DNA of 64,000 bases from Novosphingobium sp. CF614 (GCF_900113255.1 NZ_FOOR01000007.1:149181-213180), one strand, 5' to 3'. Shown: positions 26,563-36,073, counted from the stretch's first letter. Translations and numbers: made by a program. The notes: a model not told the origin generated them from the sequence alone.

Positions 26563-27417
26563 ATGGTGGTTGCGGTAAAAGCCCCCAACGTGTTGCGCGA
26601 CATGACGATGGAGGACCTGCCCCGCGCGGTCGAACTTTCCGCCGAACAATCCTGGCCGCATCGGACCGAGGACTGGCAACTGTTCTTCGAGCTGGGCGAA
26701 GGCATCGTGGCGGAGTGCGACGGCAAGGTCGTCGGTTCGATCATGGCCTGGCGCTATGGCGACGATTTCGCCTCGATCGGCATGGTCATCGTCACCCCGG
26801 AAAAGCAGCGCGAGGGAATCGGCCGCCAGTTGATGGAGGCCATGCTCGCCCGCCTTGGAAACCGCAACGTCATGCTCAACGCGACGGCGGACGGCCTGCC
26901 GCTTTACGCCCGGCTGGGTTTCGAGCCTTACGTGACCGTGCGCCAGCATCACGGCCCGGCACCGACGATGCCGCTGGCGGCGCTGCAACCCGGCGAACGC
27001 GTCCGCCCGATGGGCGCCACCGACGACATGCTGCCCGCGCTCTACAGCCGGGCGGTCGGCATGGACCGGGACGAATTCTTCACGCGGCTGGCGCAGGACA
27101 GCCAGTCGATCGTGCTCTCGCGCGATCACGAGCCGGTCGGCTTCGCGCTGCTGCGCCGTTTCGGGCGTGGACGCGTGATCGCGCCGATCGTCGCGCCCGA
27201 TCTGGGCGGGGCGCAAGCGCTCGTCACCCATTGGCTGGGCGCCACGGCAGGCAAGTTCTGCCGCATCGACGCGGTCGACGGCACCGGCCTGTCCGAATGG
27301 CTGGAGGACATCGGTCTGCCTTGCGTGGACAGCGTTACGACAATGGTGCGCGGAACTCCGCCGGCCGCGGCGGCCGGCAGCCGGATCTTCGCCATCGCGG
27401 CCCAGGCCTTCGGCTGA
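26563..27417 (+). CDS. GNAT family N-acetyltransferase, two-domain
   Basis: A 284-residue acetyl-CoA-dependent acyltransferase. The N-terminal GNAT domain (about residues 8-150) has the CoA-binding loop VIVTPEKQREGIGRQLM (motif A, R/Q-x-x-G-x-G/A). A second C-terminal domain (about 150-284) resembles the extra acetyltransferase-like domain of YitH-type proteins. ATG 26563 follows GGAGAAAG at good spacing. The stop overlaps the ATG of the aldehyde dehydrogenase. It may N-acetylate an amine intermediate that the M20 amidohydrolase later releases; this is inference. Confidence 0.82.
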   Translation: MVVAVKAPNVLRDMTMEDLPRAVELSAEQSWPHRTEDWQLFFELGEGIVAECDGKVVGSIMAWRYGDDFASIGMVIVTPEKQREGIGRQLMEAMLARLGNRNVMLNATADGLPLYARLGFEPYVTVRQHHGPAPTMPLAALQPGERVRPMGATDDMLPALYSRAVGMDRDEFFTRLAQDSQSIVLSRDHEPVGFALLRRFGRGRVIAPIVAPDLGGAQALVTHWLGATAGKFCRIDAVDGTGLSEWLEDIGLPCVDSVTTMVRGTPPAAAAGSRIFAIAAQAFG

Positions 27418-28874
27418 TGCCGCAGCTTCGCGATCCCTCGCTGCTGCGCGAAGCGGCACTGGTCGCGGGTGCCTGGCTGGCGGCCGATCCGGGCACCGGC
27501 ATTGCCGTCGACAATCCCGCCGACGGCAGCCTCGTCGGCCATGTCCCCGCGTGCGGACGGGCGGAAACCCAGGCCGCGATCGACGCCGCCATGGCCGCCT
27601 GGCCGGAGTGGCGCGCCCGCACCGCCGGCGAGCGCTGCGCCCTCGTCGAACGCTGGCACGCGCTGGTCCTGGAGAACCTGCCCGATCTTGCCCGCATCAT
27701 GACCGCCGAGCAGGGCAAGCCGCTGCCCGAGGCTGAGGGCGAGATTCGCTACTCCGCCAGCTTCATCAAGTGGTTCGCCGAGGAAGGCCGCCGCGTCGGC
27801 GCCCGCAACGTCACCTCTCCCGAACGCGATCGGCGCATCATTGTCCTGGCCGAGCCGGTCGGACCCAGCGCCATCATCACCCCGTGGAACTTTCCGGCGG
27901 CGATGATTACGCGCAAGTGCGCGCCGGCCCTCGCCGCCGGCTGCCCGGTCATCATCAAGCCTTCCGAATTCACGCCCTTCACCGCGCTCGCGCTGGCCGA
28001 CCTGGCCTTGCGCGCCGGCATCCCCCCGGGCCTGGTCCATGTCGTGACCGGCACGCCGCAGGAAATCGGCGCGACTTTCGCCGCCAGCCCGGATGTCCGC
28101 AAGCTGTCGTTCACCGGCTCGACCCGCGTCGGCGCGCTGCTGATGCGCCAGTGCGCCGACACCATCAAGCGCGTAAGCCTGGAACTGGGCGGCAATGCCC
28201 CGCTGATCGTGTTCGAGGACGCCGACCTCGACCTGGCGGTCAAGGCCACCATGGTCAGCAAGTTCCGCAATTCGGGCCAGACCTGCGTCTGCGCCAACCG
28301 CATCCTGGTGCATGCCGCGATCCACGACGAATTCGCGGCAAGGCTCGGCACGGCCGTCGCGGCACTGCATGCGGCGCCGGGCATGGAGGCCGGATCGACC
28401 ATCGGCCCGCTCATCAACGCCGCGGCGGTGGCCAAGGTCTCGGCACACGTCGCCGACGCGCTGGACAAGGGCGGGCGCATCCTGGCGGCCGGCGGCGGGC
28501 GCAAGGACGGCAACTTCGCGCGCGCCGTCGTGATCGCCGATGCCCGCACGGACATGCGCCTGGCGAGCGAGGAAACCTTCGGCCCGGTCGCTCCGCTGTT
28601 CCGCTTCGAGGACGAGGCGCAGGCGCTTGCCATGGCCAACGATACGCCTTACGGGCTCGCCAGCTACTTCTACACCCGCGATCTTTCGCGCGCTTTCCGT
28701 GTGGCCGAGGCGCTGGAAGCGGGCATGGTCGCCCTCAATACAGGCTCCATCGCCATGGAAATGGCACCCTTCGGCGGAATCAAGCAATCGGGCCTCGGCC
28801 GCGAGGGCGGCACGGCGGGCATCGAGGAATACCTGGAGACGAAGGCCTTCCACATCGGCGGCCTCGAACGATAA
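27417..28874 (+). CDS. NAD(P)-dependent aldehyde dehydrogenase, succinate-semialdehyde type
   Basis: A 485-residue aldehyde dehydrogenase, closest to the GabD succinate-semialdehyde group. It has the cofactor segment TPWNFPAAMITRK, the catalytic Glu in LELGGNAPL and the catalytic Cys in NSGQTCVCANR, where the second Cys is typical of GabD. The C-terminus FGGIKQSGLGREGG is also GabD-like. The ATG overlaps the GNAT stop. With the omega-aminotransferase downstream it could oxidise the semialdehyde formed by transamination. Confidence 0.88.
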   Translation: MPQLRDPSLLREAALVAGAWLAADPGTGIAVDNPADGSLVGHVPACGRAETQAAIDAAMAAWPEWRARTAGERCALVERWHALVLENLPDLARIMTAEQGKPLPEAEGEIRYSASFIKWFAEEGRRVGARNVTSPERDRRIIVLAEPVGPSAIITPWNFPAAMITRKCAPALAAGCPVIIKPSEFTPFTALALADLALRAGIPPGLVHVVTGTPQEIGATFAASPDVRKLSFTGSTRVGALLMRQCADTIKRVSLELGGNAPLIVFEDADLDLAVKATMVSKFRNSGQTCVCANRILVHAAIHDEFAARLGTAVAALHAAPGMEAGSTIGPLINAAAVAKVSAHVADALDKGGRILAAGGGRKDGNFARAVVIADARTDMRLASEETFGPVAPLFRFEDEAQALAMANDTPYGLASYFYTRDLSRAFRVAEALEAGMVALNTGSIAMEMAPFGGIKQSGLGREGGTAGIEEYLETKAFHIGGLER

Positions 28875-28892
28875 GGGCAAGGGAGCACGGGC

Positions 28893-29969
28893 ATGAGTAC
28901 GAAACGCCGCTATTCGATCGCGGTCATTCCTGGCGACGGCATCGGCAAGGAAGTCATGCCCGAAGGCACCCGCGCCCTCGAAGCGGCGGCATCGGCGCAC
29001 GGCTTCGAACTCGACCTGCAATGGCACGATTTCGCCAGCTGCGATTACTATGCGCAGCACGGCCAGATGATGCCCGACGACTGGAAGGACCGCATCGGCA
29101 AGGTCGACGCGATCTTCTTCGGCGCCGTCGGCTGGCCCGAAACGGTGCCCGACCATATCTCGCTATGGCAATCGCTCCTCCAGTTCCGGCGCGAGTTCGA
29201 CCAATACGTCAACTTGCGCCCGGTCCGGCTGATGCCCGGCGTCCCCTGCCCGCTCGCCGGCCGCGAGCCGGGCGACATCGACTTCTGGGTGGTGCGCGAG
29301 AATACCGAGGGTGAATACAGTTCGGTCGGCGGGCACATGTTCCCCGGCACCGAGCGCGAGATCGTGATCCAGGAAACGGTAATGACCCGCCACGGCGTCG
29401 ACCGCGTCCTGCGCTATGCCTTCGACCTTGCCCGCAAGCGCGAGCGCAAGCACCTGACCAGCGCCACCAAGTCCAACGGCATCGCCATCACCATGCCGTT
29501 CTGGGACGGGCGCGTGGAGGCTATCGCCGAGGAATATCCCGAAGTCAGCCACGACAAGTACCACATCGATATCCTGACCGCGCAGTTCGTGCTCAATCCG
29601 CAGCGCTTCGACGTGGTCGTCGCTTCCAATCTGTTCGGCGACATCCTATCCGACCTGGGACCCGCCTGCACCGGCACGATCGGCGTCGCCCCTTCGGCGA
29701 ACATCAACCCGACCGGCAAGCATCCCTCGCTGTTCGAACCGGTCCATGGATCGGCGCCCGACATCGCGGGCAAGGGCATCGCCAATCCGATCGGCCAGGT
29801 GTGGTCCGCCGCGATGATGCTGGAGCATCTGGGCGAGGCCGAAGCCGCCGCCTCGATCATGCGCGCGGTCGAAACCACGCTGGCATCGCCGTCGGGCCGG
29901 ACGGGCGACCTCAAGGGCACTGCCGACACGGTATCCTGCGGCAAGGCGATAGCCGCTGAGATCGGCTGA
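28893..29969 (+). CDS. Tartrate dehydrogenase/decarboxylase family (isocitrate/isopropylmalate dehydrogenase superfamily)
   Basis: A 358-residue NAD-dependent decarboxylating beta-hydroxyacid dehydrogenase. Motifs include the start IAVIPGDGIGKEV, the substrate-binding RENTEGEYS, the metal-binding NLFGDILSDL, and the cofactor region FEPVHGSAPDIAGKGIANP. The AVGWPETVPDHISLW segment is typical of tartrate/D-malate dehydrogenases rather than LeuB. It probably acts on a small hydroxydiacid of the pathway. Its TGA stop lies inside the GATACCAA end of a family A repeat fragment. Confidence 0.88.
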   Translation: MSTKRRYSIAVIPGDGIGKEVMPEGTRALEAAASAHGFELDLQWHDFASCDYYAQHGQMMPDDWKDRIGKVDAIFFGAVGWPETVPDHISLWQSLLQFRREFDQYVNLRPVRLMPGVPCPLAGREPGDIDFWVVRENTEGEYSSVGGHMFPGTEREIVIQETVMTRHGVDRVLRYAFDLARKRERKHLTSATKSNGIAITMPFWDGRVEAIAEEYPEVSHDKYHIDILTAQFVLNPQRFDVVVASNLFGDILSDLGPACTGTIGVAPSANINPTGKHPSLFEPVHGSAPDIAGKGIANPIGQVWSAAMMLEHLGEAEAAASIMRAVETTLASPSGRTGDLKGTADTVSCGKAIAAEIG

Positions 29970-30000
29970 TACCAAGGTTCTCCGATGGGAAAGGTGTAAC
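29967..30000. repeat. Partial end of family A repeat overlapping a stop codon
   Basis: The sequence TGATACCAAGG starts at the stop codon of the tartrate dehydrogenase-type gene and resembles the ends of the copies at 33185 and 54846. Only one end of the element is recognisable. Confidence 0.45.
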
Positions 30001-30009
30001 CCAGGCGCA

Positions 30010-30024
30010 CGGCAGAATCTGCCG
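30010..30024. promoter_or_regulatory. Perfect 15-bp palindrome CGGCAGA-A-TCTGCCG
   Basis: Perfect 7-1-7 inverted repeat, about 90 bases upstream of the aminotransferase start. It can be an operator, or extend with flanking GGCG/CGCC into a strong hairpin that ends the upstream message. No T tract follows. Confidence 0.35.
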
Positions 30025-30110
30025 CGCCGCCGCGCCCAAGTTTCGCCGAAGGGCGATGACCGCGGGGATTTCAGCGCAACCCGCCGGCCGGGCCCGAATA
30101 GCATCGGGGC

Positions 30111-31520
30111 ATGGAAAATGTTCTCTCCGGCGCACCGGCGTTCCCGTCCAACCAGTCGCTCATCGATATCGACCGCCGACACCTGATCCACCCGGTCACC
30201 TCGTTCCGCGGCCATGAGGCGCACGGAGCGCGGGTGCTGGCATCGGGCGACGGAATGTGGCTGACCGATATCGACGGCAAGCGCGTGCTCGATGCCTTCG
30301 CCGGCCTGTGGTGCGTCAACGTCGGCTATGGGCAGGAATCGATCGTCGCGGTGGCGGCGGAACAGATGCGCCGGCTGCCCTATGCCACGGGCTATTTCCA
30401 CTTCGGCAGCGAGCCGGCGATCCTGCTGGCCGACAAGCTTGCCGCGCTGGCGCCGGCCGGCCTCGACCATGTCTACTTCACGCTCGGCGGCTCGGACGCG
30501 GTGGACAGCGCGATCCGCTATATCACCCATTACTTCAACGCCATCGGCAAGCCCGAGAAGAAGCAGTTCATCGCGCTCGAATGGGGCTACCACGGTTCCA
30601 GTTCGAACGGCGCGGGGCTGACCGCGCTGGCGAACTTCCATCGCGGCTTCGACCTGCCGCGCCCCTGGCAGCATCACATCGCCTCGCCCTATCCCTATCG
30701 CCATCCCGACGGCCAGGACGATTGCGCCGTCGTCGCCTCGACCGTCGCCGCGCTGGAGGCCAAGGTCGCGGAACTGGGCGCGGACAACGTCGCGGCCTTC
30801 TGCTGCGAACCGATTCAGGGTTCGGGCGGCGTGATCGTTCCGCCGCGCGGTTGGCTCAAGGCGATCCGCGCGGCCTGCGACCGGCTCGGCATTCTCCTGC
30901 TGGTGGACGAAGTCATCACCGGCTTCGGTCGCACCGGCCCGATGTTCGCCTGCGACGACGAAGGCGTTTCGCCCGATTTCATGACGCTCGCCAAGGGCCT
31001 GACCTCCGGCTACGCGCCGATGGGCGCGCTGCTGATGGCCGATCATGTCTACCAAACGATCGCGGATTCCGCGCCGGCCGCGCTGGCGGTGGGGCATGGT
31101 TTCACTTATTCCGGGCATCCGGTCAGCGCCGCGGTCGGGCTTGAAGTGATCCGTCTCTACGAGAACGGCCTGCTGGACAACGGCCTGCGGGCCGGCGCGC
31201 GCTTCGCCCACCACCTCGCGCGAATCCGCGAGCATCCGCTGGTCGGCGATACGCGCGAACGCGGCCTGCTCGGCGCGATCGAGCTGGTCAGCGACAAGCG
31301 GACCAAGGCCGGCTTCGGGGCCGACCTGGACATCGCCGGCAGGCTGTCCGCCCTGACCTGGGAGAACGGCGTCATCGTGCGGTGTTTTGCCAATGCGGTC
31401 ATAGGCTTCGCACCGGCACTATGCTGTTCCGAAAGCGAGATGGACCTGATATTCGAACGCGTGGAACGGTCGCTGGATCAGTTGCTGGATATGCCGGACA
31501 TCCGACGGGCGCTGGGCTGA
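30111..31520 (+). CDS. Class III (omega-amino acid) aminotransferase
   Basis: A 469-residue PLP-dependent aminotransferase of class III, which usually transfers a terminal amino group (GABA, putrescine, beta-alanine) to pyruvate or 2-oxoglutarate. The PLP lysine is in TLAKGLTSGYAPMGA, the Asp in LLVDEVITGFGRTG, and WGYHGSSSNG and GFTYSGHPVSAAVG are typical of the omega-amine:pyruvate subgroup. It is followed 13 bases later by the Lrp/AsnC regulator. It would feed the aldehyde dehydrogenase upstream. Confidence 0.9.
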   Translation: MENVLSGAPAFPSNQSLIDIDRRHLIHPVTSFRGHEAHGARVLASGDGMWLTDIDGKRVLDAFAGLWCVNVGYGQESIVAVAAEQMRRLPYATGYFHFGSEPAILLADKLAALAPAGLDHVYFTLGGSDAVDSAIRYITHYFNAIGKPEKKQFIALEWGYHGSSSNGAGLTALANFHRGFDLPRPWQHHIASPYPYRHPDGQDDCAVVASTVAALEAKVAELGADNVAAFCCEPIQGSGGVIVPPRGWLKAIRAACDRLGILLLVDEVITGFGRTGPMFACDDEGVSPDFMTLAKGLTSGYAPMGALLMADHVYQTIADSAPAALAVGHGFTYSGHPVSAAVGLEVIRLYENGLLDNGLRAGARFAHHLARIREHPLVGDTRERGLLGAIELVSDKRTKAGFGADLDIAGRLSALTWENGVIVRCFANAVIGFAPALCCSESEMDLIFERVERSLDQLLDMPDIRRALG

Positions 31521-31533
31521 GGGGGAAAACGTC

Positions 31534-32019
31534 GTGCTGGGCCCGAAACTTGACCGCATCGATCTGAAGATCCTTGCCATGTTGCAGCAATGCGGCCGCA
31601 TCACCAATGTCGAGTTGTCGGACGCCGTGGGCCTCTCGCCCAGCCCCTGCCTCACCCGCGTCAAGCGCCTGGAAAGCGCCGGCTACATCACCGGCTACGG
31701 CGCGCACATCAATCTCAACAAACTGGGCGAATTCCTCACCGTCTTCACCGAGGTGACGCTCAGCGAACATCGCCGGGGCGACTTCTCGCGTTTCGAGATG
31801 CGGATCGCCAAGCTTGACGAAGTGGTGGAATGCCATCTCGTCAGCGGCGGCTACGACTACCTGCTCAAGTTCGTCGCCCGCGGCGTCACCCACTACCAGT
31901 CGATCATCGAACAGATGCTGGAAAGCGACTACGGGATCGAGAAGTACTTCAGTTACATCGTCATCAAGAGCCCCTTCATCAAGCATCACTTTCCGATCCA
32001 GAACCTGTTCGGCGAGTAG
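31534..32019 (+). CDS. Lrp/AsnC family transcriptional regulator
   Basis: A 161-residue regulator with an N-terminal HTH (LDRIDLKILAMLQQCGRITN, then LSDAVGLSPSPCLTRVKRLE) and a C-terminal RAM ligand-binding domain. Such proteins respond to amino acids. The GTG start at 31534 lies 13 bases after the aminotransferase stop, in the same operon, so it probably controls the surrounding catabolic genes in response to a substrate or intermediate. Confidence 0.92.
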   Translation: MLGPKLDRIDLKILAMLQQCGRITNVELSDAVGLSPSPCLTRVKRLESAGYITGYGAHINLNKLGEFLTVFTEVTLSEHRRGDFSRFEMRIAKLDEVVECHLVSGGYDYLLKFVARGVTHYQSIIEQMLESDYGIEKYFSYIVIKSPFIKHHFPIQNLFGE

Positions 32020-32037
32020 GTGGGCGGGACGGCATCG

Positions 32038-33186
32038 ATGAACGACATTTCCGACCTGCTGCAACCGCTGATCGCCTTCCGCCGCGATATCCACGCCCAC
32101 CCCGAACTGGGCTTCCACGAACATCGCACCGCCGCGCGCATCGCCGGGCAGCTCCGCGCCATCGGTCTCGATGTCCACGAAGGCATCGGCGGGACCGGCA
32201 TCGTCGCGGTGCTGCGCACCGGCACCGGCACGCGCACGCTGGGCCTGCGCGCCGACATGGACGCATTGCCGATCGAGGAACGGACCAACGCGGCCTGGAC
32301 CAGCACGATACCCGGCTGCTTTCATGGCTGCGGCCACGACGGCCACCTGGCGATGCTGCTCGGCGCGGCGCAAGTGCTCGCGCGCGATCCGGGGTTCTCG
32401 GGCACGCTCAACTTCATCTTCCAGCCCGCCGAGGAAGGCCTGGGCGGCGCGCGCCACATGATCGAGGACGGCCTGTTCCGGCGCTTTCCCTGCGATCGCG
32501 TCTATGCCCTGCACAACTGGCCGGGCCTGCCGGCGGGGACGATCTCCACGCGCCCGGGCGCGATCATGGGCGCCGCCGACAAGTTCTCCATCATGCTCGA
32601 AGGCAAGGGCGGCCACGCCGCGCTGCCCCACGATACGCCCGACACGATCCTGGCCGCCGCCAGCCTTGTCCAGCAGCTCAATACCGTGATCGGCCGCGAC
32701 ATCCCGCCCAGCGCCAATGCCGTGCTTTCGGTGACGGAGATCGCCGGCGGCCATGCCCATAACGTGCTGCCCGCAAGCGTGCGCATCGGCGGCACCGTGC
32801 GCAGCTTCGACCCGCAAGTGCAGGACCGCATCGAGCAGCGCATGCGCCAGATCCTGAAAGGCATCGAGGCTTCCTTCGAAGTGCGTGGGTCGCTCGACTA
32901 CGATCGCTATTATCCGGCAACGATCAACGATGCCGACGCCGCCGCCGACGCGCTGGCAATTGCCGCCAGCGTCGGCCGCGCCGAACTCGCCCCCGAACCG
33001 GCCGCGACTTCGGAGGATTTCTCGTTCATGCTCCAGCAGCGGCCAGGCGCCTATCTCTGGCTCGGCCAGGGGCGAGGCGACGATCCGCCACCGCTGCACA
33101 ATCCCCACTACGATTTCAACGACGACGTGCTGGAAACCGGCATCCGCCTGCACGTGGCGCTAGCCCGGCACTGGCTGCGCGACTGA
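32038..33186 (+). CDS. M20 family amidohydrolase (hippurate hydrolase-like)
   Basis: A 382-residue M20D metallopeptidase of the hippurate hydrolase/N-acyl amino acid amidohydrolase type. Metal-binding elements are visible: GCGHDGHLA, QPAEEGLGGARHMI and the late His in NPHYDFND, with the dimer-domain motif GKGGHAALPH. It cleaves N-acyl groups from amines or amino acids. The ATG at 32038 is favoured; a GTG at 32020 is possible. It ends the operon; its stop lies in a family A repeat. Confidence 0.88.
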   Translation: MNDISDLLQPLIAFRRDIHAHPELGFHEHRTAARIAGQLRAIGLDVHEGIGGTGIVAVLRTGTGTRTLGLRADMDALPIEERTNAAWTSTIPGCFHGCGHDGHLAMLLGAAQVLARDPGFSGTLNFIFQPAEEGLGGARHMIEDGLFRRFPCDRVYALHNWPGLPAGTISTRPGAIMGAADKFSIMLEGKGGHAALPHDTPDTILAAASLVQQLNTVIGRDIPPSANAVLSVTEIAGGHAHNVLPASVRIGGTVRSFDPQVQDRIEQRMRQILKGIEASFEVRGSLDYDRYYPATINDADAAADALAIAASVGRAELAPEPAATSEDFSFMLQQRPGAYLWLGQGRGDDPPPLHNPHYDFNDDVLETGIRLHVALARHWLRD

Positions 33187-33292
33187 TACCAACATCTCTT
33201 GGAGCGAAACTCATCCTTCCCCCTCGTCGCCCGCGAGGCGACGAGGGGGAAGGGAAACGGGAGCTCGGTCAATGAGACTGGGAGGGTGTTGG
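33185..33292. repeat. Palindromic intergenic repeat, family A copy 3
   Basis: Begins TGATACCAAC at the M20 gene stop, continues with CTCGTCGCCCGCGAGGCGACGAGG (a hairpin of which the core is shared with other copies) and ends near the opposite-orientation TGTTGG. About 108 bases. It marks the boundary between the catabolic operon and the copper cluster. The rest of the gap to 33387 holds a second short repeat. Confidence 0.7.
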
Positions 33293-33329
33293 CCCGGTGC
33301 GGCGCGGCAGTCGAACCATGGTGAAAAGC

Positions 33330-33353
33330 CCGAAATCGGAATCAAGACCCGCT
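33330..33353. repeat. 24-base dispersed repeat, copy 1
   Basis: This 24-base stretch, with core GAATCAAGACCCGCTC, recurs at 61389-61412 with one mismatch. Here it lies in non-coding DNA downstream of copB; the second copy lies inside the mltA reading frame. Confidence 0.6.
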
Positions 33354-33387
33354 CGTCCTGAGCCAGTCGAAGTGCGCCGCGCAGCGA

Positions 33388-34299
33388 TCAGAACCAGAAG
33401 CGCACCCCGGTGACGACCGATACGGCCGAGGCTTTCTCGCCCTCCAACCGCGCATGCTCCGCCGTTCCGCCGAGCCGGCGTTCCCAGAACAGGCCGAGAT
33501 AAGGGGCGAACATGCGCGAAACCTCGTAGCGCAGGCGCGCTGACAGTTCGATCTTCTCGAAGCCGGCGCCAATGCCCAGTTCGGGCACGTCCTGGAATGC
33601 GAAGTCGGCCTCCAGTTCGGGTTCCAGGACAAGGCGCTGGGTGATCCGCTGGTCGTAGGCGGCGGTCGCGCGGGCATGAACGTCACCCTTGTTCGAGACG
33701 AACAGCTGGCCCTGGACTTCGAACCAGTAGGGGGCCAGCCCCTGAATCCCGACCATCGCGTATGTGCGATCGGGAACCGGACGGAAATCCTGGCGCATCC
33801 CGACTTGCAGGTTGAACCAGGGATCGATCGCGTGGCGCCAGTAGCCGTCGACCTCGATATTCTCGGCCTTCCGGCCAAAGCCGCCCTCGCCCTGGAACGC
33901 CACGACCGCGCGGTCGATATCGCCGCCATACCAAGCCTCGCCCTCGAAACCGTAGCCGTCCTTGCCGGACCGGGCGCGGTATTCCAGTTGATCGACCCGC
34001 AGCGTGAACGTGGTGAAGTCCATGCCCTTGAGGACATCCTTCAAGGACTGCGCGACTTTCTCCGGCGGGTAGAAGGCATCGGCGGCACGATCGGTCGGAA
34101 CCGGAGGGGGAGGAGCATCACCCGGCGTGTCGTCGGCCGCCGCCTCGGGCTCCCCGGCGTGGCCCATGTGCGCCGAATGATCCACGGGCTGATCCTGCGG
34201 GGCAGCGGCGGCAGGCGGCGCATGATCGCCATGGACTTCCTGCGCGAATGCCGGGCCGGCGCCGCTGCAAGCGAGCGCGACGAAGGCAAGACGGCGCAT
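33388..34299 (-). CDS. copB: Copper resistance protein B, outer membrane
   Basis: CopB is an outer-membrane barrel protein of Pco/Cop copper-resistance systems. The 303-residue protein has a signal peptide (ending PAFA), a His/Met-bearing N-terminal region (VHGDHAPP, HSAHMGHAG) suited to binding copper, and the family-typical barrel segments (WYGGDIDRAVVAFQGE, APYWFEVQGQLFVSNKGDVHA) ending with an aromatic VRFWF. Its ATG overlaps the copA stop, so both are co-translated. Confidence 0.94.
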   Translation of the reverse strand: MRRLAFVALACSGAGPAFAQEVHGDHAPPAAAAPQDQPVDHSAHMGHAGEPEAAADDTPGDAPPPPVPTDRAADAFYPPEKVAQSLKDVLKGMDFTTFTLRVDQLEYRARSGKDGYGFEGEAWYGGDIDRAVVAFQGEGGFGRKAENIEVDGYWRHAIDPWFNLQVGMRQDFRPVPDRTYAMVGIQGLAPYWFEVQGQLFVSNKGDVHARATAAYDQRITQRLVLEPELEADFAFQDVPELGIGAGFEKIELSARLRYEVSRMFAPYLGLFWERRLGGTAEHARLEGEKASAVSVVTGVRFWF

Positions 34300-36047
34300 C
34301 AGCCCCGCCCCTTTTCGCGGCGGACGGTGACGATGCGCATCATTCCTGCATGCATGTGGAGCAGCATGTGGCAGTGGAAAGCCCAGTCGCCCTCACCGTC
34401 CGCGGTAAGATCGAACGAGACCTTGCCGCCCGGCAGTACGTTGACGGTATGCTTGCGGGGCCGGTGGCCGGGTTCGCCGATGACAAGCTCGAAGAAGTGG
34501 CCGTGCAGGTGGATGGGGTGCGGCATCATCGTATCGTTGATGAGGTTCACTCGCACCCGCTCGCCCAGCCGGAACGGGATCGGCAAGGTCCCTTCGGAAA
34601 GCGACGCGCCGTCCATCGACCACATGTAGCGTTCCATGTTGGCGGTGAGGTGGACGTCGATCTGGCGGCCGGGCCGGCGCGGATCGGGGTTCTGCTCCCG
34701 GGCGCGCAAGTCGGCATAAGTGAGCACGCGGTGATCGACGTTCTCCAGCCCGGTCGGCTTGTCGGCCAGGCGATCGGCGGGCATCGGCGAAAGCGTCGCC
34801 ACGCCGGGCCCCAGCGGAACCTGCGGTGCCGCGCCCGGATCGCGCATCGACATGGAGTGTCCCTCCATGCCCTGGTTCGCCGGCTTGCTGAGGTCGATTA
34901 CGCCGCCCTCGCCCATGTCCATCGCCGCCATGTCCATGCCCATGTCGCGCATGGTCAGCAGCGGGCGCTCGCGCAGCTTCGGGATCGGCCCGGCCAGGCC
35001 GATCCGCCGCGCCAGCGTGGCGCGCACCAGGCCCGAACGATCGATCGCCTCGGCGATGATCCCGTAGGCCATGTCCTCGCCGGGAGTGACGATGAAGTCA
35101 TAGGTTTCGGCAATGGCGATCTGGACCTCGTCGGTCTCGACCGGCCGCACCGGCAGCCCATCGGCCGCGACCACGGTCAGCGGCAGGCCGGGGATGCGGA
35201 AGTTGAAATTGGTCATGGCCGAAGCGTTGATGACGCGCAGCCGCACCCGTTCGCCCGGAGCGAACAGGCCGGTCCAGTTTTCCGCGGTGCCGTGACCGTT
35301 GACGAGGAAGCTGTAAGTCGTCCCCGTCACGTCGGAGATATCGGTCGGGTCCATGCGCATGGCCGCCCATTCCAGCCGTTCCTTGAACGACTGGTCCTTG
35401 CCCGCGAGCAGGCCGGCAAGCGTCTGCTTCTGCCGGTTGAAATATCCGCCCATCAGCTTGAGGCGGCGAAGCTGTTCGTGCGGGTGGAGCGGGCTCCAGT
35501 CGGAGAGGACGAGCACGTGCTCGCGGTCATAGGCCTCAAGCGGGCCATCGGCGGGATCGATCACCAGCGGCCCGTAAAGGCCCACCGCTTCCTGCATGCC
35601 CGAATGGCTGTGATACCAGTAAGTGCCCGACTGGACGATCGGGAACTCGTAAGTGAAGGTCTCGCCCGGATCGATGCCCAGGTAACTGACCCCCGGCACG
35701 CCGTCCATCTGGAACGGCACCAGCAGCCCGTGCCAATGGATGGAACTCTGCTCGGCAAGGCGGTTGGTCACCGCGATGCGCACGGTCTGCCCCTCGCGCA
35801 GGCGGATGAGCGGCGCCGGCAGCGTGCCGTTGACCGTCACCGCATGGGCGGAGCGCCCGCCGGTCCCGAAATGGCTTTCGCCGATGGTGAGGGCGATTTC
35901 CCCTCCGGACAGCACTTCCGGCGAAGGCAGGCCCGGCGAACCGCTGCGCGCCCAGGCGGGAAACAAGCCACCCGCGCCCAGCGAGGCGGCCAGCACGCCG
36001 GATGCACCCAGGAAGCGGCGGCGGTCGAAGGAAGTGTGCGCGATCAT
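34299..36047 (-). CDS. copA: Copper resistance multicopper oxidase CopA, Tat-exported
   Basis: CopA oxidises and sequesters copper in the periplasm. The 582-residue protein begins with a twin-arginine signal (DRRRFLGASG) and has the four copper-ligand clusters: HWHG, HSHSG, HPIHLHGHFFEL and HCHMLLHMHAGM. A Met-rich loop (about residues 365-400, MRDMGMDMAAMDMGEGG) is typical of CopA/PcoA. No clear Shine-Dalgarno precedes the ATG at 36047, so translation may be coupled to the sigma factor gene 26 bases upstream. Confidence 0.96.
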   Translation of the reverse strand: MIAHTSFDRRRFLGASGVLAASLGAGGLFPAWARSGSPGLPSPEVLSGGEIALTIGESHFGTGGRSAHAVTVNGTLPAPLIRLREGQTVRIAVTNRLAEQSSIHWHGLLVPFQMDGVPGVSYLGIDPGETFTYEFPIVQSGTYWYHSHSGMQEAVGLYGPLVIDPADGPLEAYDREHVLVLSDWSPLHPHEQLRRLKLMGGYFNRQKQTLAGLLAGKDQSFKERLEWAAMRMDPTDISDVTGTTYSFLVNGHGTAENWTGLFAPGERVRLRVINASAMTNFNFRIPGLPLTVVAADGLPVRPVETDEVQIAIAETYDFIVTPGEDMAYGIIAEAIDRSGLVRATLARRIGLAGPIPKLRERPLLTMRDMGMDMAAMDMGEGGVIDLSKPANQGMEGHSMSMRDPGAAPQVPLGPGVATLSPMPADRLADKPTGLENVDHRVLTYADLRAREQNPDPRRPGRQIDVHLTANMERYMWSMDGASLSEGTLPIPFRLGERVRVNLINDTMMPHPIHLHGHFFELVIGEPGHRPRKHTVNVLPGGKVSFDLTADGEGDWAFHCHMLLHMHAGMMRIVTVRREKGRG

Positions 36048-36073
36048 CGAAGGGAACTACGCATGCGGCACCG

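Noticed and set aside
24577..27459. Minus-strand open frame of 960 codons across the ABC ATPase and GNAT genes
   Set aside because: It runs through two well-supported genes and an intergenic repeat, with no recognisable domain; a composition artefact.
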